Of a stretch of DNA of 64,000 nucleotides, positions 16,890-24,885 are shown piece after piece (the first letter of the stretch is position 1; each line of letters starts with the position of its first letter). The DNA comes from an uncultured Myxococcales bacterium (GTDB lineage: Bacteria > Myxococcota > Myxococcia > Myxococcales > Myxococcaceae): the NCBI GenBank assembly GCA_937980205.1, contig CALJKW010000010.1, positions 310,001 to 374,000 of the forward strand, read 5' to 3'. The position numbers and the translations under genes were made by a program. The notes under the pieces were generated by a model. That model did no database searches and had not been told where the DNA came from. It worked only from the letters and a program-made list of their open reading frames with translations.

Positions 16890-17657
16890 ATGGAGTCCGC
16901 GACCCTCAAGCTGCGCGAGAACACCCTGAAGGCGAAGGCGCTACCGCGCCACATCGGCATCATCATGGACGGCAACGGCCGATGGGCCGAGTCGCACGGC
17001 CGGCCGCGCCTCGAGGGGCACCGCGAAGGCAGCAGCTCGGTGCGCGACGTCACCCGCTGCGCGCGCCGCCTCGGCGTCCAGGCGCTGACGCTCTACGCGT
17101 TCTCGTCGCAGAACTGGCAGCGCCCGTCGCTCGAGGTCGTCGGCCTGATGGAGCTCTTGCGCGAGTACCTGCTCAAGGAGCGCAGCGAGATCCTCGACAA
17201 CCAGATCCGCCTCAACGCGATCGGCAACCTCGAGAAGCTGCCCGGCTACGTGCGCGAGCCGCTCGACGCCCTGCGCGAAGAGAGCGTGCGCAACACCGGC
17301 ATGGTGCTGACGCTCGCGCTCTCGTACGGCGGCCGCGAAGAGCTGGTGCGCGCGATGCGGTCGCTGGCCTCGCGCATCGAGCGCGGAGAGACGACGGCCG
17401 GCGCCATCACCGAGGCCGACGTCGAGCGCGAGCTGTGGACGTGCGACCTGCCTCCGGTCGACCTCATCATCCGCACCAGCGGCGAGAACCGCGTCAGCAA
17501 CTTCCTGCTGTGGCAGGGCGCGTACGCCGAGTACGTCTTCACCGATACGTTGTGGCCCGACTTCCGTGCGCACGAATTGCTGGACTGCATCGAGCAATTC
17601 CAGAATCGTGAGCGCCGCTTCGGGCTGACTTCCGCCCAGCTGCGCGCGATTCCTTGA
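16890..17657 (+). CDS. uppS: Undecaprenyl pyrophosphate synthase
   Basis: This 255-residue cis-prenyltransferase makes the C55 lipid carrier for peptidoglycan and O-antigen. Catalytic Asp27 lies in IGIIMDGNGRWAE; other signatures are GHREGSSSVRD, LTLYAFSSQNW and the C-terminal IIRTSGENRVSNFLLWQGAY. An AAGGAGG box at 16872-16878, the clearest ribosome-binding site of this region, fixes the start. The stop overlaps the TTG start of cdsA, as in the usual uppS-cdsA operon. Confidence 0.97.
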   Translation: MESATLKLRENTLKAKALPRHIGIIMDGNGRWAESHGRPRLEGHREGSSSVRDVTRCARRLGVQALTLYAFSSQNWQRPSLEVVGLMELLREYLLKERSEILDNQIRLNAIGNLEKLPGYVREPLDALREESVRNTGMVLTLALSYGGREELVRAMRSLASRIERGETTAGAITEADVERELWTCDLPPVDLIIRTSGENRVSNFLLWQGAYAEYVFTDTLWPDFRAHELLDCIEQFQNRERRFGLTSAQLRAIP

Positions 17658-18472
17658 CCGACAAGAACAAGAATCTATTGGTGCGGCTGGGCTCGGCGCT
17701 CGTCCTGCTGCCGCTCGTGCTGTTCATGCTCTACAAGGGCAGTTGGTGGACCGCCGCCCTGCTCGCGTGGGGCGCGGCGTCGTGCTGCGGCGAGTACATC
17801 AACATCACGCTGAAGGGCCTCTCGCCGATCGCGTGGCTCGCGATTCTCGGAGCCGGGCTCGCGCCGTTCTTCGTCGTCTGGCAGCCGAACGCGGCGACGG
17901 CGATTCTGTGTGCCGGCCTGTCGGTGCTCATGCTGCTCTCGTGGGGCTGGCACCTGATCAAGGGGCCGCTCGAAGACGCTCCGACGCGGGCGGCGCACAT
18001 CATGATGGGCGCCATCTACGGCGGCGGCGGCATGGCGGCGCTGATGGCCGTGCGCAACCAGGACGACGGCACGTGGTGGCTGGTCGCCGCGCTCATCATC
18101 ACGTGGGCGAACGACTCGGCCGCGTACTTCGCGGGGCGCATGTTCGGGAAGCACAAGCTGTATCCGGCGGTGTCTCCGAACAAGACGTGGGAGGGCTTTG
18201 CCGGCGGCTTCGCCGGCGCCGTCGGCGGCCTGTTCATCGAGCGGGCGTTCTTCTTCCCGTCGATGACCGTGGCCGACTGCCTCATCATGGGCTGCCTCGG
18301 CTCGATCCTGGGGCCCGCGGGAGACCTCTGCGAGTCGATGCTCAAGCGCGCGTACGGCGTCAAGGACAGCGGGAAGATGATCCCCGGTCACGGCGGCATG
18401 CTCGATCGCGTCGATGCGCTGCTGTTCAACGCGCCGATGGTGTTCGTGTACATCAAGTTCGCGCGAGGCTGA
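17654..18472 (+). CDS. cdsA: Phosphatidate cytidylyltransferase
   Basis: This 272-residue membrane enzyme makes CDP-diacylglycerol from phosphatidate and CTP. It starts at TTG 17654 inside the uppS stop codon. About eight hydrophobic segments are visible, and the family signature near the C-terminus is complete (MLKRAYGVKDSGKMIPGHGG followed by MLDR). SPNKTWEGFAGG precedes it. The gene ends by sharing one base with the ATG of the amidohydrolase. In many bacteria dxr follows cdsA; here it does not. Confidence 0.97.
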   Translation: MTDKNKNLLVRLGSALVLLPLVLFMLYKGSWWTAALLAWGAASCCGEYINITLKGLSPIAWLAILGAGLAPFFVVWQPNAATAILCAGLSVLMLLSWGWHLIKGPLEDAPTRAAHIMMGAIYGGGGMAALMAVRNQDDGTWWLVAALIITWANDSAAYFAGRMFGKHKLYPAVSPNKTWEGFAGGFAGAVGGLFIERAFFFPSMTVADCLIMGCLGSILGPAGDLCESMLKRAYGVKDSGKMIPGHGGMLDRVDALLFNAPMVFVYIKFARG

Positions 18473-19710
18473 TGAAGCCGGGTTCGGGTTCGGGTTCGCG
18501 TTCGGTTCTCGAGCTCACCCGCCGCGCCGCGCTGGCCGCTGGGCTCAGTGGCTGTTTCCGCCTCGCGAGACCCTCGGACCCCGAAGCGCCGTTCAGCGAT
18601 CTCGCGCGGCGGCTGACGCTCGAGGCGTGGAGGGACGTCGACCCGCGCCAGGTGCTCGACGCGCACGTGCACGTCGTGGGGCTGGGCACCGGCGGCACCG
18701 GCTGCTGGGTGAACCCGGTGATGCAGCAGCCCGGCGCGCACCCGCTCAACGCGCTGCGCTTCGACATCTACAAGCGCGCCGCCGGAGTCGACGACGACGC
18801 CCGCGCCGACCAGCAGTACGTCGGCACGCTGCTCTCGCGCATCCGCCGGCAGCTCGTGCACGGCCGCCACCTGATCCTCGCGTTCGATCAGACCTACGCA
18901 GAGGACGGCGCCGCGAGGCCCGAGCTCACCGAGTTCCACACGCCCAACGACTACGTGCTGCGGCTCGCGCGCGAGAACCCCGACGCGTTCGTGCCGTGCG
19001 CCTCGATTCACCCGTACCGGCGCGACGCCGTCGACGAGCTCGAGCGCTGCGCGGCCGGCGGCGCCGTCGCGGTGAAGTGGCTTCCCAACGCGATGTTCAT
19101 CGACCCCGGCTCGCCGCGCTGCGACGCCTTCTATGACGCGCTGGCGCGGCTCGACGTCACGCTGCTCACGCACGCGGGCGAAGAGAAGGCCGTCGAGGCC
19201 GAAGAAGCGCAGCGCTTCGGCAACCCGCTGCTGTTCCGCCGGGCGCTCGATCGCGGAGTCCGCGTCGTCATCGCCCACTGCGCCTCGCTCGGGAAGAACC
19301 CGGACCTCGACGACCCCGCGCAGCCCTGGGTCGACAACTTCGACCTCTTCACCCGGCTGATGGAACAGAAGCAGTACGTCGGCCGTTTGTGGGGAGAAGT
19401 GAGCGCGATGACGCAGGCGAACCGGGCGGGGCGGCCGCTGGCTACCGTGCTCGAGCGAACCGAGTGGCACGAGCGGCTCCTCAACGGCAGCGACTACCCG
19501 CTGCCCGCCATCAACGTCATCGTGCAGACGCGGGTGTTGAAGGAGAAGGGCTTCATCACGGCGGAGCAGCGGCGCGCGCTCAACGAGATCGACCAGCGCA
19601 ATCCGCTGCAGTTCGACTACGTACTCAAGCGCACACTCGCGTGGCGCGGCCGGCGCTTTCCCGCGGAGATCTTCACGCCGCGCGGTGCTTTCCCCCGTCT
19701 TGAGCGTTAA
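18472..19710 (+). CDS. Amidohydrolase-family lipoprotein (Tat-type signal)
   Basis: This 412-residue protein is coupled to cdsA by a TGATG overlap. The leader reads MKPGSGSGSRSVLELTRRAA and continues to lipobox LSGC (25-28). It combines a twin-Arg pair with a lipobox, so it is probably exported folded and lipidated. The first ten codons are made of GGTTCG repeat DNA. The body is an amidohydrolase-2 type TIM barrel with the metal motif DAHVHVVG, later Lys in AVKWLPNAM, HAGEE, IAHCAS and a final NGSDYPLP Asp. The substrate is unknown. Its position between cdsA and rseP, where dxr usually sits, suggests an insertion into a conserved operon. Confidence 0.8.
   Translation: MKPGSGSGSRSVLELTRRAALAAGLSGCFRLARPSDPEAPFSDLARRLTLEAWRDVDPRQVLDAHVHVVGLGTGGTGCWVNPVMQQPGAHPLNALRFDIYKRAAGVDDDARADQQYVGTLLSRIRRQLVHGRHLILAFDQTYAEDGAARPELTEFHTPNDYVLRLARENPDAFVPCASIHPYRRDAVDELERCAAGGAVAVKWLPNAMFIDPGSPRCDAFYDALARLDVTLLTHAGEEKAVEAEEAQRFGNPLLFRRALDRGVRVVIAHCASLGKNPDLDDPAQPWVDNFDLFTRLMEQKQYVGRLWGEVSAMTQANRAGRPLATVLERTEWHERLLNGSDYPLPAINVIVQTRVLKEKGFITAEQRRALNEIDQRNPLQFDYVLKRTLAWRGRRFPAEIFTPRGAFPRLER
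18475..18505. repeat. AGCCGGG element with GGTTCG hexamers, inside a coding start
   Basis: Immediately after the cdsA stop the DNA reads AAGCCGGG and continues as three GGTTCG units (18481-18498) and a degenerate fourth (CGTTCGG). It shares the post-stop position and the AGCCGGG opening with the elements at 14.45, 24.80 and 35.91 kb. Here it is translated as the Gly-Ser repeat at the N-terminus of the amidohydrolase. Confidence 0.65.
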
Positions 19711-19724
19711 CGTTAAAGGCCTGA

Positions 19725-21395
19725 ATGAACCCCCTTCAGAACATCGTGGCCTTCGCCGTTTTTCTGGGTGTCCTGGTCACGGTTCACGAGCTGGGGCACT
19801 TCCTCGTCGCGAAGGCGTGCGGCGTGAAGGTGCTGAAGTTCTCCATCGGCTTCGGGCCGCGCATCTTCGGCTTCACGCGCGGCGAGACCGAGTACCGCAT
19901 CGCGTGGATCCCGCTGGGCGGCTACGTGAAGATGGCGGGCGAGCAGCCGCATGACGAGGTGACCCCGGAGGACGCGAAGCGAAGCTTCCTCGCGCAGCCG
20001 CCGTGGAAGCGGGCGGCCATCGTCGTCGCGGGGCCGGTGTTCAACCTCATCTTCCCGGTCATCGCGTACTTCTTCGTGAACCTCGGCGCGGTCGAGGTCG
20101 TGTCGACGCGCATCGGCTACGTCGAGCCCGAGAAGCCGGCGGCGATGGCAGGCATGAAGCCGGGCGACCGCGTGAAGAGCATCGACGGCGTCGAGGTGAA
20201 GTCGTTCGCCGACCTTCGCGAGGCCTTCAACGGGAAGTTCGATCGGGCCCTGCCCATCGTCATCGAGCGCGACGGGAAGGAGCTGTCGCTCAGCGTCACG
20301 CCGATGAAGGTGGTCGACAGGGACATGGTCGAGAGCACCGAGCGCGGCCTCATCGGCATCGCGCCGGACCCGCGCGCGGCCATCGTCGGCGTGCCCGCGG
20401 GGACTTTGGCCGACCAGGCGGGGCTTCAGACCTTCGACCGCATCGCGAAGATCGGCGACAAGGTCATTCACGACGAGCTCGAGCTGAACGAGGTCATCGA
20501 GGCGATTCCGGTGGGCACCGAGCTGGATCTGACGGTGCTGCGCTCGGGCCTCGGGGAGTCGGGCGGTATGAAGTTCGTCATCCCCGAGATCAAGACGCTG
20601 AAGCTCACGCGCACCGAGGGCGAGGGGTTCGCGGCGCTCGGCGGCGCGGAGCTCGGCGATCTGTACGTGTGGACGGTGAGCCCGGGGACTCCGGCGGACA
20701 AGGCGGGCGTCAAGCGCGGCGACCGCATCGTGGCGATCGACGGCAAGCAGCTGCGCTCGTACATGTTCTTCGCGAACACGCTGCAGAACCTCGACACGAA
20801 GCCGTTCAAGCTGACGTGGAGGTCGGGCGCGGAGGAGAAGACGACCGAGCTCGCGCAGGCACACATCAAGATCACCGACGAGCTGAAGAACGAGCTCGAG
20901 ATCCTGGATCTCGGCATCCTGGCGCGGCCGGCGTTCACCGGGCGGGCGCCCGACGTGCTCGCCGGGGGCTCGCGCCTCGACAAGGTGACGCTGCACATCG
21001 GGCCGAAGGAGGCGTTCCTGGCTTCGGTGAAGATCGTGCCGCAGATCACCCGGAAGATCGCGATCGTGATCGGCAAGCTGTTCACCGGCGACGTCGCGTT
21101 CAGCACGGTCGGCGGCCCGGTGACGCTGTACCTCGTCGCGTCGAAGAGCGCCGAGGCGGGCCTCGACAGCTACATGCAGTCGATGGCGATTCTGTCGATC
21201 AACCTGGGGCTCATGAACCTGTTGCCGATTCCCGTGCTCGACGGCTTCGCGCTGCTCGCGGCGCTCTGGGAGGGCATCCGCCGCCGCCCGATTCCGATTC
21301 GCGCCCGCGAGTACGCCAACATGGTCGGCCTCGCGATGCTGGCCCTCTTGATGGTGATGGTCCTGAAGAACGACATCACCCGGCTGCTGCGCTGA
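19725..21395 (+). CDS. rseP: Site-2 membrane metalloprotease RseP
   Basis: This 556-residue intramembrane zinc protease has HELGH (21-25) in the first membrane segment, FGPRIFGFTRGETEYRIAWIP, a C-terminal LLPIPVLDGF motif supplying the third metal ligand, and a final hydrophobic helix. Two or three PDZ-like regions lie between (PAAMAGMKPGDRVKSIDG, AGLQTFDRIAKIGD, PADKAGVKRGDRIVAIDG), so the periplasmic part is longer than in E. coli (about 450 residues). It probably cleaves anti-sigma factors or leftover signal peptides. It sits in the uppS-cdsA operon, the usual place. Confidence 0.93.
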   Translation: MNPLQNIVAFAVFLGVLVTVHELGHFLVAKACGVKVLKFSIGFGPRIFGFTRGETEYRIAWIPLGGYVKMAGEQPHDEVTPEDAKRSFLAQPPWKRAAIVVAGPVFNLIFPVIAYFFVNLGAVEVVSTRIGYVEPEKPAAMAGMKPGDRVKSIDGVEVKSFADLREAFNGKFDRALPIVIERDGKELSLSVTPMKVVDRDMVESTERGLIGIAPDPRAAIVGVPAGTLADQAGLQTFDRIAKIGDKVIHDELELNEVIEAIPVGTELDLTVLRSGLGESGGMKFVIPEIKTLKLTRTEGEGFAALGGAELGDLYVWTVSPGTPADKAGVKRGDRIVAIDGKQLRSYMFFANTLQNLDTKPFKLTWRSGAEEKTTELAQAHIKITDELKNELEILDLGILARPAFTGRAPDVLAGGSRLDKVTLHIGPKEAFLASVKIVPQITRKIAIVIGKLFTGDVAFSTVGGPVTLYLVASKSAEAGLDSYMQSMAILSINLGLMNLLPIPVLDGFALLAALWEGIRRRPIPIRAREYANMVGLAMLALLMVMVLKNDITRLLR

Positions 21396-21398
21396 GCA

Positions 21399-21423
21399 GA
21401 AAATGGGGCCCGTCCCCTTTTTC
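21399..21423. repeat. GGGGAC-type hairpin with T-run
   Basis: Four bases after the rseP stop, GAAAATGGGG and CCCCTTTTTC form a 25-base near-perfect palindrome around CCCGT. The T-run makes it look like an intrinsic terminator, but the same GGGGAC/TTTT design recurs at 6.36 and 53.28 kb, so it is better read as a half-size REP element that may also attenuate transcription before tsaB, which begins three bases later. Confidence 0.65.
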
Positions 21424-21425
21424 TC

Positions 21426-22097
21426 ATGCTGGTCGCGATCGACACATCCACGCTGACGATGTCCCTCGCGCTGCTCGACGGCGAGACGCTGGTGCGTCAC
21501 ACGACGGTCGGGCCTCCGACGCGGCTGTCGAAGGCGCTGCCGCAGGCGATCATCGATCTCGTCCCGCTGGAGCAGATCACGGCGTTCGTGGTCGGGCTGG
21601 GCCCCGGCTCGTTCACCGGGCTCAGAATCTCGCTCGCCTGCGTGAAGGGCATCGCGTACGCGCGCAAGGTGCCCGTCGTGGGCGTCTCGTCGCTCGCCGC
21701 CGTCGCCGCCGAGGGCCCCCCGGGCGCCGAGCTGTTCGCGGCGGCCACGGTGAAGAAAGGCGAGCTGTACCTGCGCCGCGAGAACGAGGAGCTCGTCGTC
21801 ACCGTGCAGGGCTTCGCCGATGCCATGCGCGAGCGGCCGTTCGCCGTCGCGCTGGGGCCGGGCATCGTCGAGTACAAGCAGCAGCTCGTCGATCTCGGCA
21901 TCGAGCCCGCCCGGCTGCTCGAGACGGTGAAGTTCCCCAGCGCCGTTCACCTGGCGAAGCTCGCCAAGGTGCCCGCCGCCTACGACGCCCAGGCGGTGTT
22001 CGCGCTCGAGCCGCACTACATCCGCTCGAGCGGGGCAGAGGACAACCCGAAGTTCCCCCCGCTGCCCGGAGTCCCTGCTACAGCACGGCTCAAATGA
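21426..22097 (+). CDS. tsaB: tRNA threonylcarbamoyladenosine biosynthesis protein TsaB
   Basis: This 223-residue ASKHA-fold protein is the partner that activates TsaD in making t6A37 of ANN-decoding tRNAs. It begins MLVAIDTSTLTMSLALLDGE and has the signature GLGPGSFTGLRISLACVKG. Length is normal. The region after about residue 110 is short compared with TsaD, as expected. The ATG lies only three bases after the repeat hairpin, so no ordinary ribosome-binding site is possible there except within the repeat's GGGG run. The stop overlaps the next ATG. Confidence 0.92.
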   Translation: MLVAIDTSTLTMSLALLDGETLVRHTTVGPPTRLSKALPQAIIDLVPLEQITAFVVGLGPGSFTGLRISLACVKGIAYARKVPVVGVSSLAAVAAEGPPGAELFAAATVKKGELYLRRENEELVVTVQGFADAMRERPFAVALGPGIVEYKQQLVDLGIEPARLLETVKFPSAVHLAKLAKVPAAYDAQAVFALEPHYIRSSGAEDNPKFPPLPGVPATARLK

Positions 22098-23062
22098 TCG
22101 CGGTCGTCGGAGCCACCGGAGTCCTCGGCACGCAGCTGCTCGTCGCCCTCGCCGACGAAGAGCACCCCGTCGAAGAGCTGACCCTCTTCGCGAGCGAGCG
22201 GAGCCACGGCAAGGAGGTCGAGGTCGCGGGAGAGACGCTCGAGATCGAGCCGGTCGACTTCCGCGGGGTGAAGCTCGCGTTCATCGCGACTCCGCTCGCG
22301 GCTGCGAAGCCGCTCATCGAGGAGGCGCGCAAGGTGGGCACGCGCGTCGTCGACTTCAGCGGCGCGTTCCGCTCGGACCGTGCGATTCCGCACCTCGTCC
22401 CCAGCGTGAGCCCGGCGCCGGCCAGAGAGGCTCCCGCGGTCGGAATCGCCGGCGCCGCCGGCTCTGCGCTCGCGCACGTGCTCTCGGCGATCCACCGGTG
22501 GAACCCGGTGGCGTGGGCCGACGTGACGGGGCTCTACGGCTCGGCGCACCGCGGCGCCGCGGGCATCGAGGCGCTCGAGAAGGAGACCGCGGCGCTCCTG
22601 TCGGGGCGGGGCGTCGACACGGAAGAGCTCGCTCCGCACCAGCTCGCGTTCAACGTGGTGCCGCACGTCGGCGCGTTCGCGAAGGGGCACCCGCAGTCGT
22701 CGGAGGAGCTCGCCGCGGCGCTCGACGTCGCACGCGCCTTCGACAAGGCCCCGGTGGTGCGGATGACCGCGCTGCACGTGCCGGTGTTTCACGGCCTCTC
22801 GCTCGCGCTGAGCATGCAGCTCACCAACCCTGCGGACGCGGAGGCCGTGCGCGCGGCGCTCAAGGCGAACGACAAGGTGAAGGTCGTCGACGCGCCCGAC
22901 GAGTCCATCTACCCGACCACGCAGCTGACCGCGGCGGACGACGCGGTGCTGGTCGGCCGCGTCCGCACCGCGGGGAACCACGTGTGGCTGGTGGCGGCGG
23001 TCGACAACGCGGCGTTCGTCGCTCACGGCGCAGTGCGACTCGCGCTCGAGCTGCTCTACTGA
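22094..23062 (+). CDS. Aspartate-semialdehyde dehydrogenase paralogue lacking the catalytic Cys (Usg-like)
   Basis: This 322-residue protein has the Rossmann motif GATGVLGTQL (6-15) and the overall ASADH layout: VDFSGAFR, then the position of the active-site Cys (normally in a PNCST-type motif) and a C-terminal LHVPVFHG. At the Cys position the sequence is GIAGAAGSA (117-125), with no Cys, so ordinary semialdehyde chemistry is unlikely. The E. coli Usg protein is a known Asd paralogue with the same defect. It is coupled to tsaB by an ATGA overlap. The function is unknown; it could be a regulator, a structural partner or a binding protein. Confidence 0.75.
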   Translation: MIAVVGATGVLGTQLLVALADEEHPVEELTLFASERSHGKEVEVAGETLEIEPVDFRGVKLAFIATPLAAAKPLIEEARKVGTRVVDFSGAFRSDRAIPHLVPSVSPAPAREAPAVGIAGAAGSALAHVLSAIHRWNPVAWADVTGLYGSAHRGAAGIEALEKETAALLSGRGVDTEELAPHQLAFNVVPHVGAFAKGHPQSSEELAAALDVARAFDKAPVVRMTALHVPVFHGLSLALSMQLTNPADAEAVRAALKANDKVKVVDAPDESIYPTTQLTAADDAVLVGRVRTAGNHVWLVAAVDNAAFVAHGAVRLALELLY

Positions 23063-23124
23063 CAAATTGGCAAGGGTGGCGTCGCCCCACGGCATGCAAC
23101 CCCGCGGACAGACGCGAATTGCAC

Positions 23125-23140
23125 TGGCCGCAAGGTTGCT
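23125..23140 (+). promoter_or_regulatory. Possible sigma-54 -24/-12 promoter
   Basis: TGGCCGCAAGGTTGCT has the GG-N10-GC spacing of sigma-54 promoters and matches TGGC and TTGCT exactly, with mismatches in between. Transcription would start near 23150, only about six bases before the ATG at 23156, which leaves almost no leader. That weakens the call unless the true start codon is further downstream. Confidence 0.3.
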
Positions 23141-23155
23141 TTATCGAGCCGTTCC

Positions 23156-24055
23156 ATGGGTTTCGCTTTGAGCCTGTTGCCGCTGGTCGTGTCGGGTCAG
23201 ATTGGATTCGTGAACAACCTGCGGTTGACCATCAACGACCAGACCGACGTGTCGATCGGCGCGTCGTCGTGTGGCTCGAACATGGTCGGCAACATCACGA
23301 CGCAGATCTCCGCGACGACGGTCTGCTCGGCGCTGCAGATGTGGGTGACGGACGGCGAGTGCGGCGATGCGCCGAGCACGTCGAACCAGGACCTGGTGAT
23401 CCCCGAGATCCCCCAGTCGACGCTGCTGATTCAGCGAAACCAGAACCAGGCCATCACGTTCGCCGTGAACAACATGCCCTACTTCAAGAAGAACGCGGCC
23501 GACGGCGGCGGGTGCGGAAACACGGGCGTCGAGGTGAACCACAAGGTCTGCGCGTCGGTGACGGTGGCGAACGACATCAGCTGCTTCTCGAAGATCGTGG
23601 TGAAGGCGACGACGCCGGTGACGATCTCGTACGACACGCTGAAGCCGTCTCCGCCGAACATCACGAGCACCGAGCCGTTCGAGGGCGCCGCAGCGGTGAC
23701 GGTGGTCGCGACCGACTCGGACACGGCGTCGATCCGGCTCGAGTACCGGTCGGTCGGCGCGACGGACTTCCTCTCCGGGCCCACGCTCACGAACCAGTCG
23801 AGCGTCACCATCATGGGCCTGACGAACGGCACGACCTACGAGATCCGGGCGATCGCGCTCGACGCCGCGATGCCGGACCCGAACGCCAGCGATCCGAGCG
23901 CGGTGGTGACCGTCACGCCGCGCGAGTCGACGGGCTTCTGGGACGCCTGCGTCGAGGCCGGCTGCCGCAACGGAGGCTGCAACGCCGCCGCGGCCGGCCC
24001 CCTGGGCCTGTTCGCTCTCGCCGTGCTGATGCTGTTCCGGAGGATGCGCCGATGA
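23156..24055 (+). CDS. Secreted FN3-domain protein with MYXO-CTERM-like anchor
   Basis: This 299-residue exported protein has a short signal peptide (MGFALSLLPLVVSGQIG). About 150 residues with several Cys follow, then one fibronectin type III-like domain (about residues 165-260, with IRLEYRSVG and GLTNGTTYEIRAIALDA). The C-terminus is a sorting signal: GCRNGGCNAA, the hydrophobic stretch GPLGLFALAVLMLF, then RRMRR. In Myxococcota such tails are processed by myxosortase to leave a lipidated Cys on the surface. The stop overlaps the ATG of the next gene, so the two products may work together. Confidence 0.7.
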   Translation: MGFALSLLPLVVSGQIGFVNNLRLTINDQTDVSIGASSCGSNMVGNITTQISATTVCSALQMWVTDGECGDAPSTSNQDLVIPEIPQSTLLIQRNQNQAITFAVNNMPYFKKNAADGGGCGNTGVEVNHKVCASVTVANDISCFSKIVVKATTPVTISYDTLKPSPPNITSTEPFEGAAAVTVVATDSDTASIRLEYRSVGATDFLSGPTLTNQSSVTIMGLTNGTTYEIRAIALDAAMPDPNASDPSAVVTVTPRESTGFWDACVEAGCRNGGCNAAAAGPLGLFALAVLMLFRRMRR

Positions 24056-24798
24056 TCGCGGTAACGCTCGCTGCGCTCGTGCTCGCGCAGGCCAACCCGT
24101 TTCCCAACACCGAGAAGAAGCGTGAGTCGCCGCGCAACATGGTCGCGGAGATCCGCCTCGGCAGCTACTACCCGTGGGTCGACCGCACGCTCGACTGCCA
24201 GCCCGGCCAGTGCCCGTACGCCCGCGTGCTCAAGGGAGCCATGCTCCTCGTCGAGCTCGAGGTCGAGCGGCAGCTCTTCCAGGCGTTCGGGTCGGCGGCG
24301 ATCGGCTTCTCGTTCGGCTACGCCGAGAAGTACGGCCACGCGGTCGACGGCACCAACATGACGACGAGCGAGGCGACCTCGCTGCGCATCCTGCCCATGA
24401 AGGTGCTCGGGGTGTACCGCTGGGACTGGGCCGCGCAGAAGTACAACGTGCCGCTCGTCCCCTACGTGAAGCTCGGCTTTCAGGTGGTGCACTGGTGGAC
24501 GACCAGCGCTTCGGGGACGGAGATCGCGAGGAACCTCTCCGGCGCCGGGTGGTCGATGGGCATTCTCGGGGCGGGGGGCCTCGCGTTCCTGCTCGACGTG
24601 CTCGACCAGCGGCTCGCGCGCGACTTCGACAACGGCATCGGCGTGAACCACACGTACCTCTTCGCCGAGTACAACATCGCCGAGGTGAACAACTTCGGGA
24701 TCAAGCAGCGCGATGACATGGGCATGCCCACCGACCGGCTCACGACGCTGGACCTGTCGGCGCGGTACTTCATGTTCGGCCTCGCGTTCGAGTACTGA
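24052..24798 (+). CDS. Outer-membrane beta-barrel protein (MXAN_2562-like)
   Basis: This 248-residue protein is coupled to the FN3/MYXO-CTERM gene by an ATGA overlap. It has a signal peptide (MIAVTLAALVLAQA), then EIRLGSYYPWVD, and alternating strands with aromatic girdles, ending with an aromatic residue (YFMFGLAFEY), as for outer-membrane barrels. From memory it resembles the MXAN_2562 family of myxobacterial barrels. A short cysteine pair (CQPGQC) lies near residue 45. Its role is unknown. Confidence 0.65.
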   Translation: MIAVTLAALVLAQANPFPNTEKKRESPRNMVAEIRLGSYYPWVDRTLDCQPGQCPYARVLKGAMLLVELEVERQLFQAFGSAAIGFSFGYAEKYGHAVDGTNMTTSEATSLRILPMKVLGVYRWDWAAQKYNVPLVPYVKLGFQVVHWWTTSASGTEIARNLSGAGWSMGILGAGGLAFLLDVLDQRLARDFDNGIGVNHTYLFAEYNIAEVNNFGIKQRDDMGMPTDRLTTLDLSARYFMFGLAFEY

Positions 24799-24801
24799 AA
24801 C

Positions 24802-24875
24802 AGCCGGGTACGTGGACGACTCGACGGGCCCGGGTTCGTTCACCGGCACGTTGCCGGGAACGTTTGCGGGAACGC
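24802..24875. repeat. AGCCGGG element, second copy of the 31-base core
   Basis: Four bases after the stop codon the DNA reads AGCCGGGTACGTGG and then repeats 31 bases exactly as at 14484-14514 (24816-24846). It continues as GTTGCCGGGAACG and GTTTGCGGGAACG, again six- or twelve-base periodic. Unlike the 14.5-kb copy it has no opposing arm, so it would not fold into the same stem. Confidence 0.75.
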
Positions 24876-24885
24876 AGGGCGCCCG

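Noticed and set aside
21399..21423. Calling this hairpin a simple intrinsic terminator
   Set aside because: The T-run fits, but tsaB begins three bases later in the same direction and the design matches the GGGGAC repeat family, so repeat is the better description.
19713..22016. A 767-codon minus-strand open frame opposite rseP and tsaB
   Set aside because: The plus strand encodes two well-recognised proteins; the antisense product is low-complexity Arg/His/Leu sequence.
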